A DNA stretch of 64,000 nucleotides, from assembly GCA_934636655.1 (NCBI GenBank), contig CAKUAS010000002.1, positions 1 through 64,000 of the forward strand, written 5' to 3'. A program made the translations under genes and the position numbers. Below, piece after piece: positions 27,053-36,907 of the stretch (positions within the stretch are counted from its first letter, which is position 1; the number at the start of each line of letters is the position of its first letter). Below the pieces are notes generated by a model that saw only the letters and a program-made list of their open reading frames with translations, was not told the origin of the DNA and did not search any database. The DNA comes from an uncultured Oscillospiraceae bacterium (GTDB lineage: Bacteria; Bacillota; Clostridia; Oscillospirales; Oscillospiraceae).

Positions 27053-28239
27053 GCCTCCGAATAAGCTTCGATGCCTTTTTTGAGGAGCTCCATGCAGCGG
27101 GTGATATCGGCTTCGTTTATGACATAAGCCATGCGGATCTCGTTTACACCGGTGTGCGGAGTTTTGTAGAAGCTCTCGGCCGGGGTGAACATCAGGGTGT
27201 CGCCGTTATCGTCGAACTCCTCGAGCATCCATATCTGGAACTTCTCCGCGTCGTCGACAGGCAGCGCGGCCATGACATAGAATGCGCCCTTTGGCTCGGA
27301 GTACACAACACCGGGAATTTTCTTGAGCCCCTCGACGAGCGTGTCCTTGCGTGCGCAGTATTCCTTGCGCACCGCGTCAAAGTACTCGGGACCTACAGTG
27401 TACAGTGCTGCCGACGCGACCTGGTCGATGGTCGATGCGCACAGACGGCCCTGGCACCATTTCATTGCGTGGTTGTAAAGCTCCTTGTTTCTCGTTATCA
27501 CGCAGCCGATGCGCGCGCCGCATGCCGAAAAGCGCTTGGATACGGAGTCGATGACAACGACATTATCCTCATAGCCCTCGAGTTGGAGAAGGCTCATGAG
27601 CTTCTCGCCGCCGTAGACGAATTCGCGGTAGACCTCGTCGCCGATGATGAACAGATCGTGCTCCTTGGCGATGTCGGCCATAAGCTTGAGTTCTTCCTCA
27701 GTGAGGATGGTGCCGGTCGGATTGCCGGGGTTTGTGAACATTATAGCGCGTGTGTGCTCATTGATGCAGGCCTCGATACGCTCACGGATGGCAAACTTAT
27801 AGCCCTCTTCGGGCTTGGTGGTCACGGGGCGGATCGTTGCGCCGGTGAGCGTCACAAAGGTGGAATAGTTGGGATAGAAAGGCTCGGGGATTATGATCTC
27901 GTCGCCCTCATCAAGGATGCAGGACAGTGCGATCTGCAGCGCTTCCGAGCCTCCGGTCGTTATGAGCACCTGCTTGTTTGTTATCGGTGCGCCGATCTTG
28001 CCGTAGTAGTCGACTATAGCGTCAAGCATAACGGGAACGCCGTCGGACGGGGCATATGCCAGAACGGGCTGCGAAAAGTTCTTGACGGCCTCAAAATATG
28101 CTTTGGGGGTCGCGATATCGGGCTGGCCGATGTTCAGATGATATACCTTTTTGCCTTTTTTGACAGCCTCGGCGGCGTAGGGTGCGAACTTTCTCATCGG
28201 GGAAAGGCCGCATTTTTCGATCTTGCTTGAAAATTTCAT
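27040..28239 (-). CDS. Class I/II PLP-dependent aminotransferase
   Basis: A 399-residue fold-type I aminotransferase. NPGNPTGT and IGDEVYREFVYGG are typical cofactor-site motifs, and SVSKRFSACGARIG holds the PLP-binding lysine. The likely reaction is transfer of an amino group from an amino acid to a 2-oxoacid, in the aspartate aminotransferase group; the exact substrate is not evident. The start at 28239 lies 8 bases after GGGAG; the ATG just before it (28242) is also possible. The C-terminal SEAHKG is encoded inside the terminus of a repeat element. Confidence 0.9.
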   Translation of the reverse strand: MKFSSKIEKCGLSPMRKFAPYAAEAVKKGKKVYHLNIGQPDIATPKAYFEAVKNFSQPVLAYAPSDGVPVMLDAIVDYYGKIGAPITNKQVLITTGGSEALQIALSCILDEGDEIIIPEPFYPNYSTFVTLTGATIRPVTTKPEEGYKFAIRERIEACINEHTRAIMFTNPGNPTGTILTEEELKLMADIAKEHDLFIIGDEVYREFVYGGEKLMSLLQLEGYEDNVVVIDSVSKRFSACGARIGCVITRNKELYNHAMKWCQGRLCASTIDQVASAALYTVGPEYFDAVRKEYCARKDTLVEGLKKIPGVVYSEPKGAFYVMAALPVDDAEKFQIWMLEEFDDNGDTLMFTPAESFYKTPHTGVNEIRMAYVINEADITRCMELLKKGIEAYSEAHKG

Positions 28240-28242
28240 CAT

Positions 28243-28380
28243 ATTATCTCCCTTTTCAAAAATAAATTTAATGCGCGATTTGCGAGACAAAATCGATTTT
28301 TGACCGGCGCAATTGCATTAAAAATGCAACAGTTCTGGCGCGATATCGCCGCTGAACGCTTGAAATTGCGCTTGATTTGC
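28243..28380 (-). promoter_or_regulatory. Long structured leader of the aminotransferase gene
   Basis: The expected transcript has about 140 bases before the start codon. GCGCAATT and AATTGCGC can close a domain of about 60 bases that contains the palindromes GCGATATCGC and TGCATTTTTAATGCA. No known riboswitch is recognised. Confidence 0.35.
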
Positions 28381-28386
28381 GACAAT

Positions 28387-28415
28387 ATTGTATCACCGTC
28401 AAGCTCCATATTCAA
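28387..28415 (-). promoter_or_regulatory. Promoter of the aminotransferase gene
   Basis: On the minus strand TTGAAT (28415-28410) and TACAAT (28392-28387) are 17 bases apart. Confidence 0.65.
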
Positions 28416-28449
28416 TAATTTCCCCTTAAAAAACTTTGACAACTTTCTT

Positions 28450-28618
28450 TCAATTGCGCATAAAGGCTAAACCGATACATAAATTGCAGGCGCCCGGTAT
28501 CGAAGGCTTTGACAAAACCGGAATTCTGATGTTACCGATATTTGCGATGCAAATATTGCGCCGGCCCGGTCCGAGATTGCGGCGGAAACCAGGGAAGCCG
28601 CGCTTCCCAAGACTTAAT
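28450..28618. repeat. Inverted-repeat element, copy 5 (degenerate)
   Basis: ATTGCGCATAAAGGCTAAAC, CGATAC and GCGCCCGGTATCGAAGGCTT are left-arm sequences. A second left-arm-like block (ACCGATATTTGCG ... GGCCCGGTCCGAG) follows. No clear central palindrome remains. The rest of the 28240-28683 gap holds the leader and promoters. Confidence 0.55.
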
Positions 28619-28683
28619 TAATTGACTGACAGGGGTTTTATGTGTTATATAATAAAGTATAAATACCTATGCGGAGGTGCGAA

Positions 28684-29268
28684 ATGCCCTATAAAGCAAA
28701 AAGCGAGCTCACGAAGACCGCGATCAAAAAGAGCTTTTTAGAGCTTCTGAACGAAAAGCCGATAAATCAGATCAGCGTCCGCGACATTGCCGAGGGATGC
28801 GGCTTCAACCGAAACACGATATACTACCACTATGACGATATCCCCTGTCTTGTCGAGGAGATCGTCATTGAAACGGCAGAGAAGATAATCAGCGAGTATG
28901 CCGACTATCACTCGCTGGAGGCCTGCCTTGAGAAAATGGCGGCCTTCGCGCTCGAGCATAAACGTACTGTGCTGAACATATATAATTCCTCAAACCGCAG
29001 CGTTTACGAGCTATACCTCATGAAGGTATGCGGAAGCGTAGTGGAAAACTACCTGCACACGGTGTTTGGCGACATACAGGCAGACCCCGAGAGCCGTGAG
29101 ATCCTTGTACGGTTTTACAAGTGCGAGTGCTTCGGCCAGATCATCGACTGGCTAAACTGCGCGATGAACTATAACGTCTGCGAGCAGTTTTCAAAGCTGT
29201 GCAAGCTGCGCGAGGGCTTTGTCGAGATCCTCGTTGACAGATGCAGGATCGACCGGCAAGATCAATAG
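28684..29268 (+). CDS. TetR/AcrR family transcriptional regulator
   Basis: A 194-residue regulator. The N-terminal helix-turn-helix reads SVRDIAEGCGFNRNTIYYHY (about 31-50), typical of TetR, and the C-terminal ligand region resembles the TetR_C type of DhaS-like proteins. The ATG at 28684 has GGAGGTG upstream. Its target is unknown; the divergent aminotransferase is a candidate by position. TTGACT and TATAAT-like boxes occur at 28622-28653 with imperfect spacing. Confidence 0.85.
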   Translation: MPYKAKSELTKTAIKKSFLELLNEKPINQISVRDIAEGCGFNRNTIYYHYDDIPCLVEEIVIETAEKIISEYADYHSLEACLEKMAAFALEHKRTVLNIYNSSNRSVYELYLMKVCGSVVENYLHTVFGDIQADPESREILVRFYKCECFGQIIDWLNCAMNYNVCEQFSKLCKLREGFVEILVDRCRIDRQDQ

Positions 29269-29272
29269 CGAT

Positions 29273-29297
29273 AAAAGCTCTCATCCGAGAGCTTTTT
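29273..29297 (+). terminator. Terminator of the TetR gene
   Basis: AAAAGCTCTC pairs with GAGAGCTTTT around a 4-base loop. Confidence 0.8.
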
Positions 29298-29306
29298 CAT
29301 ATTTCC

Positions 29307-29335
29307 GTGACAATCACGAGGCGTTTTGGTATACT
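29307..29335 (+). promoter_or_regulatory. Promoter of the hflX-yigZ operon
   Basis: GTGACA (29307-29312) and TATACT (29330-29335) with a 17-base spacer. Transcription should begin near 29342. Confidence 0.7.
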
Positions 29336-29400
29336 ATTATTAATATTAAAAGCAGGGACTGATAACCATAGAAAATAACGATATAAAAATAGAACGCGCG

Positions 29401-30666
29401 GTGCTGGCCGGACTTGCGGCCGCATCAATGGAGCCGTCGGAGCGCTCGAGCGATATCTCGATGCAGGAGCTTGCCGCGCTGGTCGAGACGGCCGGCGGCG
29501 AGGCGATCGGCATGATGATACAAAATCGCCCGACGCCCGATCCGCGCAGCTTCATCGGCGACGGTAAGGTTGCCGAGCTCAAGGCTTTTATAGATATGAA
29601 CGACTGCGACCTAGCGGTGTTCGACAACGAGCTTTCTCCCTCGCAGATGCGAGTTCTCGGTGAGGAGCTCGGCGTCAAGGTGCTCGACCGCTCGGGACTT
29701 ATACTTGATATCTTTGCCCAGCGCGCGCAGACGCGCGAGGGTCAGCTTCAGGTCGAGCTTGCGCAGTATAAATATCTTCTGCCGCGACTGACCGGCATGT
29801 GGACGCACCTTGTGCGCCAGACAGCCTCCGGCGGCTCGTCGCCTATCGGTACGCGTGGCCCCGGCGAAACGCAGCTGGAAACAGACCGCCGCCATATCCG
29901 CAGGAAGATACAAAAGCTTGAGGAGGAGCTCGCCGCAGTGCGCAAGGTGCGCTCGACCCAGCGCCGAAAGCGCGAGAAAAACGACGTTCCCGTCGTAGCT
30001 CTCGTCGGCTACACCAACGCCGGGAAATCGACGCTTCTTAACTGCCTGACCGACGCCGGCATTCCTGCAAACGACCGCCTTTTTGATACGCTGGACACAA
30101 CGACGCGCAAGCTGCGCATCGACGAGGTGACGGAGGTGCTGATATCCGACACCGTCGGCTTTATCCGCAAGCTGCCGCATCATCTTGTCGAGGCATTCAA
30201 AGCCACGCTCGAGGAGCTCAGCTATGCGGACGTGCTGCTGCATGTGATAGACATTTCAAACCCCGACTGGGAGGAGCAGGCGCGCGTTGTCGATGAGCTT
30301 ATACGCCAGCTCGGCGCGGAGCAGACCCCCTGCATCCGTGTGTTCAATAAGTGCGACGCTTACATCGGCATATTGCCGCACGGCGAGAACGTCGTGTGTC
30401 TGTCGGCTAAAAGCGGCGAGGGCGTGCAGGAGCTCGTGCAGATACTCTCTGCGCTGCTCGACCGCGGCAATCACCATGTCACGCTGCATATACCGTATTC
30501 CGACGCGCGTGTTATGGATCTTTTAAACCGCGAGGCCGCCGTCACGAGCCTTGAATATCTCGACGATGGCATCAAGGCCGAGGTCACCGCACCGCCGGAG
30601 GTTTTCGGAAAGATAAAGCGGTATATACCCGGCTACACCGAGCCCAAGGAGGACTGGGAGGATTGA
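29401..30666 (+). CDS. hflX: Ribosome-associated GTPase HflX
   Basis: A protein of about 421 residues. The N-terminal HflX domain has RPTPDPRSFIGDGKVAEL, a GTGRGP-like region GGSSPIGTRGPGETQLETDR follows, and the GTPase domain has GYTNAGKST (about 203-211), DTVGF and NKCD. HflX binds ribosomes and rescues them under stress. Family members usually begin some 10 residues earlier, with IKIERAVLAGL; in that frame no ATG, GTG or TTG lies near a ribosome site, but AGGGA (29354-29358) stands 9 bases before an ATA at 29368. The GTG at 29401 is the first standard start and has no good ribosome site. Confidence 0.88.
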   Translation: MLAGLAAASMEPSERSSDISMQELAALVETAGGEAIGMMIQNRPTPDPRSFIGDGKVAELKAFIDMNDCDLAVFDNELSPSQMRVLGEELGVKVLDRSGLILDIFAQRAQTREGQLQVELAQYKYLLPRLTGMWTHLVRQTASGGSSPIGTRGPGETQLETDRRHIRRKIQKLEEELAAVRKVRSTQRRKREKNDVPVVALVGYTNAGKSTLLNCLTDAGIPANDRLFDTLDTTTRKLRIDEVTEVLISDTVGFIRKLPHHLVEAFKATLEELSYADVLLHVIDISNPDWEEQARVVDELIRQLGAEQTPCIRVFNKCDAYIGILPHGENVVCLSAKSGEGVQELVQILSALLDRGNHHVTLHIPYSDARVMDLLNREAAVTSLEYLDDGIKAEVTAPPEVFGKIKRYIPGYTEPKEDWED

Positions 30667-31289
30667 GCGAATATTTCGTGCCTGCCGGAAGCGGCGAGGC
30701 GGAATTTGTTGAAAAGCGGTCGAGCTTTCTCGGCCATGTGCGCTTCGTCGAAACAGAGGATGCGGCGCGCGAGTTCATAACCGAAATGAAGAAAAAGCAC
30801 TACGATGCGCGGCATAACTGCTGGTGCTATATCATCCGCGGCGGCGCTGTGCGCTATTCCGATGACGGTGAGCCGCAAGGCACGGCGGGGCTGCCGATGC
30901 TTGAGGTGTTTAAACGTGAGGGCGTCGAGAATGTCGTGTGCGTCGTAACGCGCTACTTCGGCGGCGTGCTGCTCGGAACTGGCGGACTGCTGCGCGCGTA
31001 CACCAAAAGCGCAAAGGACGCACTGGATGCGGCCGGTATCGCCGCCGTGCGCCGATGGGTGAAGCTCGAGGCGGCATGCACGTATTCTCTGCTTGAACGC
31101 ATGAAAACGGAGTGTCTGGCGCTCGACGGCGTGGTGAGCGATGTCGAGTACGGCGCGGATGTGCGCATGACGCTGCTGCTGCCCGAGGCAAAGGCCGAGG
31201 CTTTCCAAGCCCGCGTCACCGAGCTCAGCGCCGGGCAGAGCAGCGCAAAAGCCGTCGGCGAAGAGCTCATGCCCGTGAGGGTTAAATAG
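30663..31289 (+). CDS. YigZ/IMPACT family protein
   Basis: A 208-residue protein of the YigZ/UPF0029 (IMPACT) family. Motifs are KRSSFLGHV, DARHNCWCYI, DDGEPQGTAGLP and VVTRYFGGVLLGTGGL. Its precise role in bacteria is not settled; relatives are linked to translation control. The TTG start at 30663 overlaps the hflX stop by 4 bases and is preceded by GGGAGG, so the two are coupled. Confidence 0.9.
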   Translation: MSEYFVPAGSGEAEFVEKRSSFLGHVRFVETEDAAREFITEMKKKHYDARHNCWCYIIRGGAVRYSDDGEPQGTAGLPMLEVFKREGVENVVCVVTRYFGGVLLGTGGLLRAYTKSAKDALDAAGIAAVRRWVKLEAACTYSLLERMKTECLALDGVVSDVEYGADVRMTLLLPEAKAEAFQARVTELSAGQSSAKAVGEELMPVRVK

Positions 31290-31307
31290 CCTACGTAGTG
31301 CTGAGCG

Positions 31308-31336
31308 TTGACATTTTTGGAAAAATTGCATATACT
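31308..31336 (+). promoter_or_regulatory. Consensus promoter of a candidate small RNA
   Basis: TTGACA (31308-31313) and TATACT (31331-31336) with a 17-base spacer and no coding gene behind them. Transcription should begin near 31343. Confidence 0.75.
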
Positions 31337-31342
31337 GGTGTT

Positions 31343-31420
31343 GGGAGCAGTCCCCGTAGTCGCTTCGGGCGTTTTGGTCAGGGCTTTGCATTGACCATGC
31401 GGGCTATGCTCTCTTTTTTT
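31343..31420 (+). ncRNA. Candidate structured small RNA, about 78 nt, three-way junction
   Basis: The predicted transcript starts with GGGAGCA (31343-31349), which pairs with TGCTCTC (31407-31413) just before seven T (31414-31420). Inside, CCCGTA (31353-31358) pairs with TGCGGG (31398-31403), enclosing two hairpins: CGC-TTCGG-GCG (31361-31371) and TGGTCA/TGACCA (31375-31380/31392-31397) with an 11-base loop. Promoter, closed 5'/3' stem and T tract agree on the same ends. There is no sensible coding frame. I cannot match it to the signal recognition particle RNA, 6S RNA or another family. Confidence 0.6.
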
Positions 31421-31469
31421 ACGCCAAATTTGTACTGTGCTCGCGGGAAGTGAAACGCTATGGTTTCCT

Positions 31470-31815
31470 CCAATGTTTCGACACCGGGCGACCGCAAAAA
31501 AATGTATCGGTACGGCCTTAATGCGCCACTGAAAAAACGACCCCTCAGTCAGCTTCGCTGCCAGCTCCCCTTACGCAGGGGAGCCAATGAATAAAGTGTT
31601 TGCCTGACGGCAAATAAACTAAAAACACCTCATCCGTCGGCTTTGCCGACACCTTCCCCTCAAGGGGAAGGAAAGGGGCGCGCTGCCGTAATGCGACGAA
31701 AAACTTCTGCCGCACCCGCGGGGAGCGAAACCTCACGGTTTCATCCGCACCTTCGATACCGGGCTGCCGCGATAAGCGTATCCGTAGGTGCGTTAATGCG
31801 CTATTAAAAAATTTT
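31470..31815. repeat. Composite repeat block, copy 6, with a second repeat family inside
   Basis: Two right arms of the inverted-repeat element (ACACCGGGCGACCGC ... TGTATCGGTACGG, and ATACCGGGCTGCCGC ... GCGTATCCGTAGG) flank a different repeat. That repeat has CCTCATCCGTCGGCTTTGCC followed by ACACCTTCCCCTCAAGGGG and, before it, CAGTCAGCTTCGCTG with GCTCCCCTTACGCAGGGGAG. It looks like one element inserted in another. Confidence 0.65.
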
Positions 31816-31900
31816 GAGAAAAAATAAAGGGAAATATGAATTTGCGTCGTATAAAGGTAATGAAGAGAAATTCACAGCTTTTTTGACAGGAGGCAACTGT

Positions 31901-32905
31901 ATGGCGTGTCCGAGGGAAAAACGCGAAATGCTCGAGCGGACGCTTGTCGGCGAGTACGGCGTCAGAGCCGAGAACTCGAGGGGCAGAGCAGAACTCGAGC
32001 CCGAGTGCGAGATCCGCACCTGCTTCCAGCGAGATGTTGACAGGATAACTCACTCCAAGGCCTTCCGAAGATTAAAGCATAAAACGCAGGTCTACCTCCT
32101 GCCGGAGGGCGATCATTACAGAACACGCCTTACGCACACGTTGGAGGTCTCGCGCCTTGCGCGCACGATAGCAAGGGCACTCGATTTAAACGAAGACCTC
32201 ACCGAGGCAATGGCACTTGGCCACGATCTGGGGCATACGCCTTTTGGCCACGCGGGAGAGCGTGCGCTCAACAGGATATACGAAAACGGCTTCAAGCACT
32301 ATGAGCAGTCGCTGCGCGTTGTCGATATTCTTGAGCGCGACGGCAGAGGGCTTAACCTCTGCTATGAAACGCGCATGGGCATCCTGCACCATACGCACGG
32401 TGCCCCCGACGATACGACCGAGGCTACCGTCGTGCGCCTATCCGACCGTATTGCATACATAAATCACGACCTTGACGATACGATCCGCGCCGGTATCCTG
32501 CGCGCGGAGGACGTGCCGGAGATGATCCGCACACGCTGCGGCGAGCGCAACAGCGAGAGGATAAACTCCATCGTGCTCGACCTCATCGAAAACAGCGGCG
32601 GCGGGGTAATAAAGATGAGCGATTACATGCAGGAGGCGGTGGATTTCTTCCACGCGTTCATGTATTCGGACGTGTACACAAACCCCATCGCCAAGGGAGA
32701 GGAGAGCAAGGTCGACGGTATCATCGGCGGACTTTTTGACTACTACCTCAAGCATCCCGAGAAAATGCCGGACGAGATGCAGCTCATAGCGGACAGGGAA
32801 GGCGTGTCCCGCGCCGTGTGCGATTATATATCCGGCATGACCGACGGCTATGCCATGGAAAAGTACAGCGAAATCTTCATCCCCATGTCGTGGACGGTGA
32901 AATAA
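31901..32905 (+). CDS. dgt: Deoxyguanosinetriphosphate triphosphohydrolase-like HD protein
   Basis: A 334-residue HD-domain enzyme. H79, H108-D109 (GHDLGH) and a later Asp form the metal site; FRRLKHKTQVYLLPEGDHYR is the nucleotide-binding region of the dGTPase family. It hydrolyses dNTPs to the nucleoside and triphosphate. The ATG at 31901 follows AGGAGG by 7 bases; the frame upstream to 31814 has no ribosome site. It precedes dnaG, which fits a DNA-replication theme, although a 524-base repeat block separates them. Confidence 0.9.
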   Translation: MACPREKREMLERTLVGEYGVRAENSRGRAELEPECEIRTCFQRDVDRITHSKAFRRLKHKTQVYLLPEGDHYRTRLTHTLEVSRLARTIARALDLNEDLTEAMALGHDLGHTPFGHAGERALNRIYENGFKHYEQSLRVVDILERDGRGLNLCYETRMGILHHTHGAPDDTTEATVVRLSDRIAYINHDLDDTIRAGILRAEDVPEMIRTRCGERNSERINSIVLDLIENSGGGVIKMSDYMQEAVDFFHAFMYSDVYTNPIAKGEESKVDGIIGGLFDYYLKHPEKMPDEMQLIADREGVSRAVCDYISGMTDGYAMEKYSEIFIPMSWTVK

Positions 32906-32934
32906 AATTAATAATGAATAATTAATAGTGAATA

Positions 32935-33418
32935 ATTGAGGTTTGCGGCTGCGCCGCACGAATTAAATTTCACCTCATCCGTCGCGCAAGCGCGACACCT
33001 TCCCCTCAAAGGGGAAGGCAAGGGTGCAGGCAAAGATTTTTCACCAAATCAGAACAAATTTCAGCGATGCGAGCTGTCATGGTTTTGGTCGGAATCGATT
33101 TTAACTCGTAGGGGCGACCATCGGTCGCCCGCATAGTCGGAGCTGATACATCTTTTGCGTCAGCCCGACCGGAGGGCGCGGAGAAAACCGTTAAAAAAGG
33201 GCGAGCAATGCTCGCCCCTACGATATGGAGTTCAGTTCCGACAAAGGAGCAACAAGCGGAATGGGCAAGCCCATTCCCTACACGGTGCAGATGAAGCTTT
33301 TGCACTGATACAGAAGAATTTCACGGGATGCGAAACGACCCGGTTTCCACCGCGGCTTCGACACCGGGTTCGCGCAATATATGTATTCGTAGGTGCGTCA
33401 AAGCGCCTCTAAAAAAGG
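32935..33418. repeat. Composite repeat block, copy 7
   Basis: This holds a short-repeat unit (ACCTCATCCGTCGCGCAAGC to GGGGAAGG, 32970-33020), two palindromes of the inverted-repeat element (GGGGCGACCATCGGTCGCCC and GGGCGAGCAATGCTCGCCC), another palindrome, GGAATGGGCAAGCCCATTCC, and a right arm ending in AAAGCGCCTCTAAAAAA. The right end directly abuts the dnaG ribosome site. No gene is supported in 32906-33429. Confidence 0.7.
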
Positions 33419-33429
33419 AGGGATGGGAG

Positions 33430-35172
33430 ATGGCCATTCCGGAGAGCTTTTTGCAGGAGCTCGTGGAGAAAAACGATATAGTGGACGTTGTGAGCGAGTA
33501 TGTGCGCCTTACAAAGCGCTCGGGCTCGAACCGCTTCGGCCTGTGCCCGTTCCACAGTGAGAAAACGCCGTCGTTTTCCGTGTCGCCGGACAAGCAGATA
33601 TACCACTGCTTCGGCTGCGGCAAGGGCGGAGGCGTTATAAACTTCATAATGGAGGTAGAAAACCTCAGCTTTCCCGAGGCAGTTGAGTTTCTGGCAAAGC
33701 GCGTAGGCATGACGATGCCCGAGCAGGAGGATAACCGCGAGGCGAAAAAGCGCCGAAGGCTTTTGGACTTAAACCGCGACGCGGCGAAGTTTTTCTACTC
33801 GTTTTTGAGCAAGCCCGAAGGTCAGCCGGCGCTCGATTACATGCAGCGGCGGGAGATAACGCCGCATACGGCAAAGCGTTTCGGCCTCGGCTACGCGCCG
33901 GATACCTGGGACAGCCTCATAAACGCAATGCATGCACTGGGTTATTCCGAATATGAGATGTTCGACGCGGGGCTTGTCCGCAAGGGCAAAAACGGTGGAC
34001 ATTACGATACCTTCCGCAATCGGCTCATGTTCCCGGTCATCGACGTCAGGGGCGATGTTATCGGCTTTTCCGGCAGAATACTCGGCGACGGTGAACCAAA
34101 ATACATGAACAGTCCGGAAACGATGGTGTTCAACAAGAGCCGCAATCTTTTTGCACTGAATTTGGCTAAAAAGTCGAAGAGCGGACATATAATACTTGCT
34201 GAGGGCAATGTTGACGTCGTTATGATGCATCAGGCCGGATTTGACGGCGCGGTCGCATCGCTGGGCACGTCGCTCACGCCGGAGCAGGCAAGGCTTATAT
34301 CGCATTACACCAATGAGGTGATCATTGCCTACGATAACGACGGCGCGGGTAAAAAAGCCTCGCAGCGCGCGATAGGACTTCTCGAAAAGCTCGACCTCAA
34401 GGTCAAGGTGCTGTCGATGAGCGGCGCGAAGGATCCGGACGAGTATATAAAGACAAAGGGCGCAGACGCGTTCCGCAATCTGATAGAAAAGTCGGAAAAT
34501 CACATCGACTATCAGCTCCAGCGCGTCATTGACAAGTATGACCTCAGCGTGGACGAGCAGAAGGTCGCGTTTTTGAAGGAAGCGTCGGATATGGTCGCGC
34601 ACCTGCCCGGCAGCGTCGAACGCCAGGTCTACGCAATGCGCGTCGCGTCTATGGCCGGAGTCGGCAGCGACGTTGTGTCGCAGGAGGTCGAGCGGCGGCG
34701 AAAACGCCTTATGCGCACGGCTCAGCGCGCCGACGCAAAGAATATGGCGCATCCCGAGCGGCAGTTTCAGCCGAAGGAAAAGGAATTGCGCTATGAGGAC
34801 CCGGAGTCGGCTGCGGCCGAGGAGGGTATCATAAGGATACTCTATCTCGATCAGGGCCTGTGCCGTGGCAAGGAGCTTCCGCCGCCGGAGATATTTTCAT
34901 CACCGGCGCTGGCGCGGATATATTCCGTGCTGAAAGCAAAATTTGAGAACAATGAGATAATCAGCATGGCCTCGATGAGCGCCGCGCTGCTTCCGCAGGA
35001 GGCTGCGCTGCTGGCCTCGGTGCTGCAGAAGCCGGAGGCGCTGCGCAATGGCGATAAGGCCCTTGCCGATTACATAGAGCGGATCAAAGGCCGACATGAA
35101 CTCAAACAGTCGGGTGAGGATCTTAGGCAGCTTGCAAACAGACTTAAAGAAACTAAAGGATATGAGGGGTAA
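33430..35172 (+). CDS. dnaG: DNA primase
   Basis: A 580-residue DnaG. The zinc-binding domain has C39, H42, C60 and C63. The catalytic core follows with the TOPRIM motifs EGNVDV and AYDNDGAGKKA, and a C-terminal helicase-binding region. It makes RNA primers at the replication fork. The ATG at 33430 has AAGGAGG upstream; the longer frame from 33328 is translated repeat sequence. It forms an operon with rpoD, 4 bases apart, a common Firmicute arrangement. Confidence 0.97.
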   Translation: MAIPESFLQELVEKNDIVDVVSEYVRLTKRSGSNRFGLCPFHSEKTPSFSVSPDKQIYHCFGCGKGGGVINFIMEVENLSFPEAVEFLAKRVGMTMPEQEDNREAKKRRRLLDLNRDAAKFFYSFLSKPEGQPALDYMQRREITPHTAKRFGLGYAPDTWDSLINAMHALGYSEYEMFDAGLVRKGKNGGHYDTFRNRLMFPVIDVRGDVIGFSGRILGDGEPKYMNSPETMVFNKSRNLFALNLAKKSKSGHIILAEGNVDVVMMHQAGFDGAVASLGTSLTPEQARLISHYTNEVIIAYDNDGAGKKASQRAIGLLEKLDLKVKVLSMSGAKDPDEYIKTKGADAFRNLIEKSENHIDYQLQRVIDKYDLSVDEQKVAFLKEASDMVAHLPGSVERQVYAMRVASMAGVGSDVVSQEVERRRKRLMRTAQRADAKNMAHPERQFQPKEKELRYEDPESAAAEEGIIRILYLDQGLCRGKELPPPEIFSSPALARIYSVLKAKFENNEIISMASMSAALLPQEAALLASVLQKPEALRNGDKALADYIERIKGRHELKQSGEDLRQLANRLKETKGYEG

Positions 35173-35176
35173 AACT

Positions 35177-36439
<1,263 letters not shown>

Positions 36440-36441
36440 AT

Positions 36442-36477
36442 AATAAAAAACCTGTGGTGATCCACAGGTTTTTTATT
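36442..36477 (+). terminator. Terminator of the dnaG-rpoD operon
   Basis: AATAAAAAACCTGTGG pairs with CCACAGGTTTTTTATT around TGAT. Confidence 0.88.
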
Positions 36478-36649
36478 ATTCTTCGTTATTCACATAAATA
36501 TTTTCGGATGCCAATAACGCTTTATCCAGCTTTAAAATATCACAAAATAGTTTGCATAGTAAACCCGCATTCGGGTAATTATGCGAAAATCCACTGCTAT
36601 CCTTTATTCAACCCGGAAATGGGTAATAATGAAGACAGAGGGGATAGCG

Positions 36650-36907
36650 GTGGAGTATTCGGAAATTTATGTTCGGCGTATACGCAGTTTATGCGCAAAG
36701 CGCGGTATAGCGATAAACAAGCTTGCGACAATGAGCGGAGTAAAGCAGTCGACGCTTGATAATATTGTCCGTGGACTGACCAAGAATCCGAGAGTCGCAA
36801 CGCTGCATAAAATAGCAATCGCATTTAACATGACTCTCTCGGAGTTCCTTGATTTCGACGAGCTCAACGACTATTCTTTCGACGACGATTTTTCAGAGGC
36901 GCATTAA
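36650..36907 (+). CDS. XRE-type helix-turn-helix regulator
   Basis: An 85-residue Cro/C1-type regulator. The HTH spans about residues 5-60, with INKLATMSGVKQSTLDNIVR as the DNA-reading part. A short acidic tail follows. The GTG at 36650 is chosen because GAGGGG lies 6 bases upstream; an ATG at 36629 would add seven residues. The C-terminal codons for SEAH and the stop TAA fall inside the terminus of the next repeat element, so the tail was probably changed by its insertion. Confidence 0.8.
   Translation: MEYSEIYVRRIRSLCAKRGIAINKLATMSGVKQSTLDNIVRGLTKNPRVATLHKIAIAFNMTLSEFLDFDELNDYSFDDDFSEAH

Noticed and set aside
27049..28230. 393-codon frame opposite the aminotransferase
   Set aside because: The opposite strand carries all expected aminotransferase motifs; this frame has no recognisable domain or start site.
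31343..31420. Reading the small RNA as signal recognition particle RNA
   Set aside because: It has GGTCAGG but lacks the GGAAGGAAGCAGCC-type loop that defines that RNA, and is too short.
33328..33429. N-terminal extension of DnaG
   Set aside because: It is translated repeat-element sequence; the family start and ribosome site are at 33430.
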